Part shown: piece by piece, positions 14,117 to 19,108 of the stretch
How the letters are laid out: every line of letters begins with the position of its first letter
How positions within the stretch are numbered: position 1 is the first letter of the stretch
Program-made: the position numbers and the translations under genes
Source: Desulfurococcales archaeon
Lineage (GTDB): Archaea; Thermoproteota; Thermoprotei_A; Sulfolobales; Acidilobaceae
Length of the DNA: 19,108 nt
Direction: 5' to 3'
Assembly: GCA_015521095.1 (NCBI GenBank)
Contig: WAOU01000121.1
Coordinates: forward strand, 1-19,108
The notes under the pieces: model-generated
What the model was told of the DNA's origin: nothing
Database searches by the model: none
The model's input: only the letters and a program-made list of their open reading frames with translations

Positions 14117-17107
14117 CTAGAACACCTCCTCCTTTAGATAACGAGCAAGATCCCTTACAGTAGCCACCCTATACGCTAGGATGGCGGGAAGAATCAGGAC
14201 AAATAAGACAACTCCTAAGGTCAAGAAGATCTGCCAATCAAACAAGTACGGATACAGGTGGGGCATGTTGAAGTCGGGATCAGTCCATGAATCAAGGAAG
14301 GCGACTCCAAGCGCAGAATCCATCGAGACAAGGAATACAAGCGCGGTTATCAGCGATGAGACTAGTAGAGCAATTAGTGATGGTAGGAAACTGATATAGA
14401 CATATGAGATCAGGGTTCTTTTATCAGCCCCTCTGACCCTTAGAATGGCTACATGTCCTTTTATGTAATCAAAGGTTCTCGTCATTACTGCTGGATAAAC
14501 TGCTATCAATGCGGCGACTCCAACTAGGCCTACAGCTATTAGAATATTTGACGCGGAGAGTATTCCCGACACAGCCAAGGGGTTACCAGTGTTATATTCT
14601 GTAATCCATGGATAGATTATTTTTATCATTGCAGCCTCTGAGAGTAATGTTCCCAGCATTATGCTAAGGGAGATCACTGAGGAACGCATAGGGCTTTTCA
14701 GTAGGTCTCGTATTCGATAACTGCTATACACGGCTAGTGATCCTGATGAAGAACGGGCAAATATCTTTGAAACTAGTTTATCTATGGCGTTAAATAGATG
14801 GTCTTCTTCAGATAGATACTTTGTAGAGTAGTAGACTACTATAAGCGGGACGAATGGAGCAATCATTATTCCTCCAAATAGTATCATTCCTAAGACTGCT
14901 ACGCCTGCTCCACCAAATCTTGAAGCAAGCTGATCGAATAAGTCTTCTACATTGGGACGTGTAATTCCCAGCGTTAACGATATCAACGTGAATAACAGTA
15001 TTATCAGTGATCCTACAGTTTTACGTCTACTCGTAGTGGCTTTCTCTATTGATTCGACAGGTCTGATAGCTTCTAGCGGAGATAAATTCTCTACTTGTTT
15101 TAGACTATTTCTAGTGGCTGCATAAGTTACTAGAGGTACTAGAAGAACTGTTGGAAGGAGGATTAGAAATGATTTGTACTGGGACTCTATAAACGTTGTG
15201 AGATCTACGGAAAGTCCCAGTATATTAACGCTAATTATACTGGAGATTGCTATACCTAATATAGCAATTCCAATGCCTATTAAGACCAGGAGAATCTTTA
15301 GCTTTGAAAGGAATTTCTTAAGGTATGCTCCTCTACTTAAGCTCACTGCTAGCCATCTTCGAGACGTAGCTATTATGAGAGATAGAGCCTCCCCGGATGT
15401 TGTGTAGCCGATTAGAAGAACTATTGGTATTAGGCTAACTAAGCTCATAGCCCCTATAGGATCCCAGCTCTGCATCCTGAGATTAATCAAGTTATAGATT
15501 CGATCACTACTTAAAGAGAATAATATACCATATACATTTATTCCAGGCGCCATCAATGTATGGTATTTAAGTTCTGAGCCCCCTCCATAGTAGGGTCCTG
15601 AAACTTGATATGTTTGGGTGTACGTATTTCTGTTATCTCCAGTTATAATCTTTTGATATAATGATTTGAAAGGTTCTATTGAAGTATTAGTTTCATTTAT
15701 TTTATCATAAATATATGATTTAAATTCGAAAATCTTATCTATAAGAGACAAATAAAAAGCGTTGGTATTGTTAAGAATATTATCTAGCGGGTTGGAATAT
15801 ATGTATGTGGCATCGTATTCAACCAATATATTCATTTTTATATAGTTTGATGGTGTTCTTCCTTCTATGTATATGGTATTGTATAATGAGGTTAGATTAT
15901 CTACTGGGAAACCAGTTATGTTGTGTGCTTCGATTATTATCTGTTTAATAGTGGTAGTGTTGTTAATATCAACGTACCCGTTCTGGAATAAGACATATGG
16001 ATTTATTCCTATGATAGGCGTCTTATCGAACTTGTCCAGAACGTATAAGGACAGGTTTCTCACATCAGAGTTGACTATTGGTTGGCCATAGTAATAAGTA
16101 AAACTCGTTACAAAAGCCTCGAAAAACGAATTTAGAGCTAGCATTTGATCACTGGAGATACCTCTGAGAAACTCAGGTAACAATGAGAGCGGAACGTATA
16201 TGGTTCCCGTATTGTATTTAGACATGTATCCATATGAATAGTAGTCGGAATATGGGCTCTTCACCGTTTTATTGAGTATGTATGCGTTGAAGACGTTTTT
16301 ACCTATTATTAATTTACTATCATTATAGAGGCCCAGTATTTGTAGAGTTAATCTGGTATCGTTTGATATAAAAACCGTGTTTTGCCATCCAGGTGTATCT
16401 ATGCTTGGATTTAGTCCGAGGTGCCATAGATCTGTCAAGTTCTTGAAGACGACAATATCCAATTGATACGTAAACGTACCCATGACGATCGTCTTGTTTT
16501 CATCTAAATTAATAAGGTTGACTCCAACACCTATATCGTAGGCATTTCCGTAGTATTCGTCATTATCATTTATAAATTGTGGTTGTCCCGTATTCTTTTT
16601 TGCAAGATCATTTAGTTTATCGATAACGCTTTGTGCAACGCTTCTCGTAGCTTGGTCGAGAATATTGTTTTCGTTTCCAGCACCAACCATGTTATTTAGA
16701 TCAATGATAGTATAGTCGTATAAGGTAACTTCTCCGAGAGTGAATAGGAATAAGGGACTGCTAGAGTTTAGGTATATTGGATTATCTTTCTCTTGATCCA
16801 ACCAGGGCTCGTAGACAATATTGTATATGGATTCGTATATTTGAATCATATCTTTAAGCGTTATATCTGTTCCCGGCGTATTATTCGTCAGAATTATGTA
16901 GAGAGCCTTCAACGAGGTATCATCCAGATACAGTTCTGTGCTTAGAACAGCGTTTGGTCTTAGGAGTTCTCCGTAGATTTTCGCTCTGCTTTCTCCATAG
17001 CCTTGAGCGAGGGTAATAGAGAGTGGAATGCTTATTGAGAATATGATTAGTGATATTAGGAGGACTGCAATGTAGGTTTTTAACCTGAAAATGCTTTTTA
17101 TCAGCAT
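14117..17107 (-). CDS. FtsX/MacB-like ABC permease with very large extracytoplasmic domain
   Basis: The 996-aa membrane protein is the first gene of a two-gene operon. After one N-terminal helix (about 10-34) comes an extracytoplasmic domain of ~510 residues, rich in Asn, Tyr, Ser and Thr with many glycosylation sequons and few cysteines. It is followed by an FtsX-type module (about 550-680), a linker, and a second set of helices (about 705-990) with the cytosolic segment ILRVRGADKRTLISY. Two FtsX modules in one chain recall duplicated archaeal/Gram-positive members of the type VII ABC group, which act as mechanotransmitters, peptide exporters or lipoprotein/surface-protein handlers. The ectodomain is clearly more AT-rich than neighbouring genes. 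ATG 17107 follows GGAGG about 8 nt upstream. Substrate unknown. Confidence 0.88.
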   Translation of the reverse strand: MLIKSIFRLKTYIAVLLISLIIFSISIPLSITLAQGYGESRAKIYGELLRPNAVLSTELYLDDTSLKALYIILTNNTPGTDITLKDMIQIYESIYNIVYEPWLDQEKDNPIYLNSSSPLFLFTLGEVTLYDYTIIDLNNMVGAGNENNILDQATRSVAQSVIDKLNDLAKKNTGQPQFINDNDEYYGNAYDIGVGVNLINLDENKTIVMGTFTYQLDIVVFKNLTDLWHLGLNPSIDTPGWQNTVFISNDTRLTLQILGLYNDSKLIIGKNVFNAYILNKTVKSPYSDYYSYGYMSKYNTGTIYVPLSLLPEFLRGISSDQMLALNSFFEAFVTSFTYYYGQPIVNSDVRNLSLYVLDKFDKTPIIGINPYVLFQNGYVDINNTTTIKQIIIEAHNITGFPVDNLTSLYNTIYIEGRTPSNYIKMNILVEYDATYIYSNPLDNILNNTNAFYLSLIDKIFEFKSYIYDKINETNTSIEPFKSLYQKIITGDNRNTYTQTYQVSGPYYGGGSELKYHTLMAPGINVYGILFSLSSDRIYNLINLRMQSWDPIGAMSLVSLIPIVLLIGYTTSGEALSLIIATSRRWLAVSLSRGAYLKKFLSKLKILLVLIGIGIAILGIAISSIISVNILGLSVDLTTFIESQYKSFLILLPTVLLVPLVTYAATRNSLKQVENLSPLEAIRPVESIEKATTSRRKTVGSLIILLFTLISLTLGITRPNVEDLFDQLASRFGGAGVAVLGMILFGGIMIAPFVPLIVVYYSTKYLSEEDHLFNAIDKLVSKIFARSSSGSLAVYSSYRIRDLLKSPMRSSVISLSIMLGTLLSEAAMIKIIYPWITEYNTGNPLAVSGILSASNILIAVGLVGVAALIAVYPAVMTRTFDYIKGHVAILRVRGADKRTLISYVYISFLPSLIALLVSSLITALVFLVSMDSALGVAFLDSWTDPDFNMPHLYPYLFDWQIFLTLGVVLFVLILPAILAYRVATVRDLARYLKEEVF

Positions 17108-17163
17108 TTGTGTGGCCTCCCTCCGCTTCTAATAACCATTGATACATGATATTGTATGATCCT

Positions 17164-17172
17164 ATACATAAA
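17164..17172 (-). promoter_or_regulatory. Candidate TATA box of the FtsX-like operon
   Basis: TTTATGTAT on the minus strand predicts transcription from about 17142 and a leader of some 35 nt containing the GGAGG site. The 213-bp divergent region 17108-17320 otherwise shows no gene. Confidence 0.35.
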
Positions 17173-17285
17173 GTTATCTATAGCACTAATACAGCTCTAG
17201 CAGAAACATATACATACAATACATGAACATGGAAGAAGCGTTAATACTCCAATTATCTTCTCGCTCTATATCATAGTAGGTTCCC

Positions 17286-17294
17286 CATATATAA
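17286..17294 (+). promoter_or_regulatory. Candidate TATA box for the small ORF and CLC gene
   Basis: The ATATATAAC stretch in CCATATATAACTCC fits an archaeal TATA box. It predicts a start near 17316, five bases before ATG 17321, so the message would be nearly leaderless. A second TATA-like AATATATG at 17420-17427 could instead drive the CLC gene alone. Confidence 0.4.
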
Positions 17295-17320
17295 CTCCAT
17301 AACTACACTATCGTAAAGAC

Positions 17321-17449
17321 ATGGAGGATACCATAAAAGGCTATGATGAATGGGTGAACTGCCAGACTAAGATGGATATGGTGCTGAAAGAGGATGGCTC
17401 TGAGCTTCCACGACGCAACAATATATGCTTCCCCGGGAGAGAACCTTGA
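17321..17449 (+). CDS. Small ORF (42 aa) overlapping the CLC start
   Basis: ATG 17321 opens 42 codons ending in TGA 17447-17449, which overlaps the TTG start of the CLC gene in a TTGA tetranucleotide, the usual mark of translational coupling. The product is acidic in its first half, basic later (PRRNN), hydrophilic, with two cysteines and no membrane helix. It resembles nothing I know. A TATA box sits about 30 bases upstream and there is no ribosome-binding site, consistent with a leaderless start. It could be a small protein, a leader peptide that couples CLC translation, or chance. Confidence 0.4.
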   Translation: MEDTIKGYDEWVNCQTKMDMVLKEDGSELPRRNNICFPGREP

Positions 17450-19108
17450 AGCCTAAAAATAGACTTGAGAAAAAATTCTACAACATAGTGGAGACACTCG
17501 CCTATGCTGAAAAGTGGCTGATACTAGGAGCAATGATAGGGGTAGTCTCCGGCCTCTTCATACTAGGATTCTTTTATGGCCTACATTACATGGTACAATT
17601 CAGCGCATCATTCATAGGAGTACAAGAACAAATCCCACCACTCGAGGCTGACTTATCTGCAGCCAGCGTTCGAGGAACATTCGACCCGGTAAAATTCTAC
17701 ATACTAGTAATCCTAGGTGTCGCGGTGAGTGGTGTCCTAGTCTACAAAATAGCCCCCGAAGCCGAGGGCCACGGTACAGATGCAGCAGTAGCAGCATTTC
17801 ACAGAAGAGCCGCATTGATCCCGATCAAGGTACCATTAGTAAAGGCCGTGGCCAGTGCTCTTGCCATCGGTACAGGGAGTAGCGGAGGTGTAGAAGGACC
17901 AAGTGTACAGATGGGTGCAGGTCTTGGAAGCACTGTGGCAAGACTATTCAAGCTAACGCTACATGATAGGAGAATAGCTCTAACAGCGGGCATCGCGGCA
18001 GCACTGTCAGCAATGTTTAGAGCCCCGATAGGTAGCGCGTTCTTTGCAGTCGAAGTACTCTATAAGAGAGATCTCGAAGTCCAGGCATTCATGCCGAGCA
18101 TCGTCGCCAGCATAGTATCCTTCGCCGTGACAGCACCCTTTTTCCAGTATTCGACGCTTCTCCCCAGAATCCCGATAAGCAACGAAGTGCTATACACGCC
18201 CAGGACGATTCTACTAATACTTGGGCTAGGAGTTTTCACAGCGCCCTTCAGTTTGTTGTATGTAAAATCCTTTAGGACAGCCAAAAACTTCTTCGATAAA
18301 CTCGTAGAGGAACACGGGTTATCAATTTACCTAAAACCAGTGCTGGGAGCTGTATTAGCGGGACTCCTCATAGTCGTATGGCCACTGGCAGCCGGCAGTG
18401 GTCGAGGAGTACTCGCCATGACTCTCAACGGAGAAATAATCAACTATATCCCGTTCAGAGACACTCTTCCACTCTGGATCGCACTACTATTAGCCGCCGT
18501 AGTCAAAATTATAGCCACTAGCCTAAGCATTGGAAGTGGGGCAAGCGGAGGAGTATATGCCCCTGCACTACTGAGCGGTGCTCTCGCAGGCCTGGCATAT
18601 TATGAGATTGTCCAGCCACAGGGCCTAGCCCCACACCTCTTCGCTTATATCGGCATGGCGACCTTCTTTGGTGCAGCCGCAAAGGTACCACTTGCCACCA
18701 GCATAATGGTTGGCGAAATGGGCGGCGACTATCTCTTAATAGCTCCTACACTCATAGCCAGCTATATCGCCAGAGAACTCGTAGGAGAAGATAGCATTTA
18801 TGAGAGCCAAATACCGAGAAGACTCCATGAAGAGGCCGTTACTGCCGAGGGAATGTTGGCTCTACTCAAGAGTAGTGGAAAGAAGCCAGAAGTGAAAGTT
18901 GAAGAAATAATCGACAGATCATATGGAAGCCTTCCAATAGATTCAAAGCTAGAAGATGTCTTAGAACTCATGGTCCATGAAAAAGGCAAGATTATACCTA
19001 TAGTAGACGACATGGGTAGAGTAGAGGGAGTACTCGACCCCGAAGACTTAGAAGATATAATAGAGGATCTGGGAGGAGACCTCTCAGTCCCTGTAAGAGC
19101 AGTCAAGC
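17446..19108 (+). CDS. CLC-type chloride channel/transporter with CBS domain (3' truncated by window)
   Basis: The frame is open from TTG 17446 to the window end (554 codons). The CLC core shows GHGTDAAVAAF (GSGIP position, His for Ser), GSSGGVEGPSVQMG with the gating Glu at E150, APIGSAFFAVEVLY, and GSGASGGVYAPAL, which supplies the third anion-site segment. After the last membrane helix a CBS domain starts (DVLELMVHEKGKIIPIVDD) and is incomplete at the right edge. At the inner proton-pathway position (E203 of E. coli ClC-ec1) this protein has Val204 after E203. Val at that place is typical of CLC channels, so uncoupled chloride conduction is possible. GGGAGA at 17435-17440 lies 5 nt before the TTG. 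ATG 17425 is an alternative start. Confidence 0.93.
   Translation, partial: MKPKNRLEKKFYNIVETLAYAEKWLILGAMIGVVSGLFILGFFYGLHYMVQFSASFIGVQEQIPPLEADLSAASVRGTFDPVKFYILVILGVAVSGVLVYKIAPEAEGHGTDAAVAAFHRRAALIPIKVPLVKAVASALAIGTGSSGGVEGPSVQMGAGLGSTVARLFKLTLHDRRIALTAGIAAALSAMFRAPIGSAFFAVEVLYKRDLEVQAFMPSIVASIVSFAVTAPFFQYSTLLPRIPISNEVLYTPRTILLILGLGVFTAPFSLLYVKSFRTAKNFFDKLVEEHGLSIYLKPVLGAVLAGLLIVVWPLAAGSGRGVLAMTLNGEIINYIPFRDTLPLWIALLLAAVVKIIATSLSIGSGASGGVYAPALLSGALAGLAYYEIVQPQGLAPHLFAYIGMATFFGAAAKVPLATSIMVGEMGGDYLLIAPTLIASYIARELVGEDSIYESQIPRRLHEEAVTAEGMLALLKSSGKKPEVKVEEIIDRSYGSLPIDSKLEDVLELMVHEKGKIIPIVDDMGRVEGVLDPEDLEDIIEDLGGDLSVPVRAVK

Noticed and set aside
1..19108. CRISPR array or IS element
   Set aside because: No regularly spaced direct repeats, no transposase-like frame, and no terminal inverted repeats with target duplication were seen on either strand.

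Overview
The window looks like a chromosomal piece of a hyperthermophilic crenarchaeon (Thermoproteota), most like the Desulfurococcales. The grounds are a hypusinated archaeal aIF5A, a CdvA plus ESCRT-III-like division pair, a TtuA-type tRNA thiolase with its ubiquitin-like sulfur carrier, archaeal TATA boxes with short leaders, GGTG/GGAGG ribosome-binding sites, frequent TTG and GTG starts, and heavy use of ATA and AGA/AGG codons. The genus cannot be fixed from the sequence.

Layout: (1) Bases 1-456 hold the N-terminal piece of an SSV-type (fusellovirus-like) integrase running antisense into the 3' half of a tRNA-Arg(CCT) gene. This is the usual scar of an element integrated in that tRNA, with the element itself lying left of the window. 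(2) 594-4267: an AzgA-type NCS2 purine permease, facing an ABC-2 type export pair. (3) 4444-7005: aIF5A, a divergent surface-anchored protein of unknown function, and a three-gene operon (PUA/ASCH-like protein, sulfur carrier ending in GG, TtuA) for tRNA 2-thiolation. (4) 7198-8893: a two-helix potassium channel with a cytoplasmic RCK domain, then an SRPBCC-like protein with a four-cysteine tail. (5) 8893-9160: a non-coding stretch with a strong structured-RNA candidate. (6) 9161-11427: a class III aminotransferase followed by a divergent kinase-fold protein. (7) 11563-13064: divergent cdvA and a CdvB1/B2-like ESCRT-III gene. (8) 13189-17107: a MacB/FtsX-like ABC system with a very large extracytoplasmic domain. 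(9) 17321-19108: a 42-codon ORF overlapping the start of a CLC chloride channel/transporter, which runs off the right edge.

The genes are mostly housekeeping or membrane transport genes, in short operons of one to three genes. All four convergent gene junctions carry an inverted repeat. The most interesting leads are the integrase scar, the structured RNA near 9000, the aminotransferase/kinase-like pair, and the small ORF coupled to the CLC gene.
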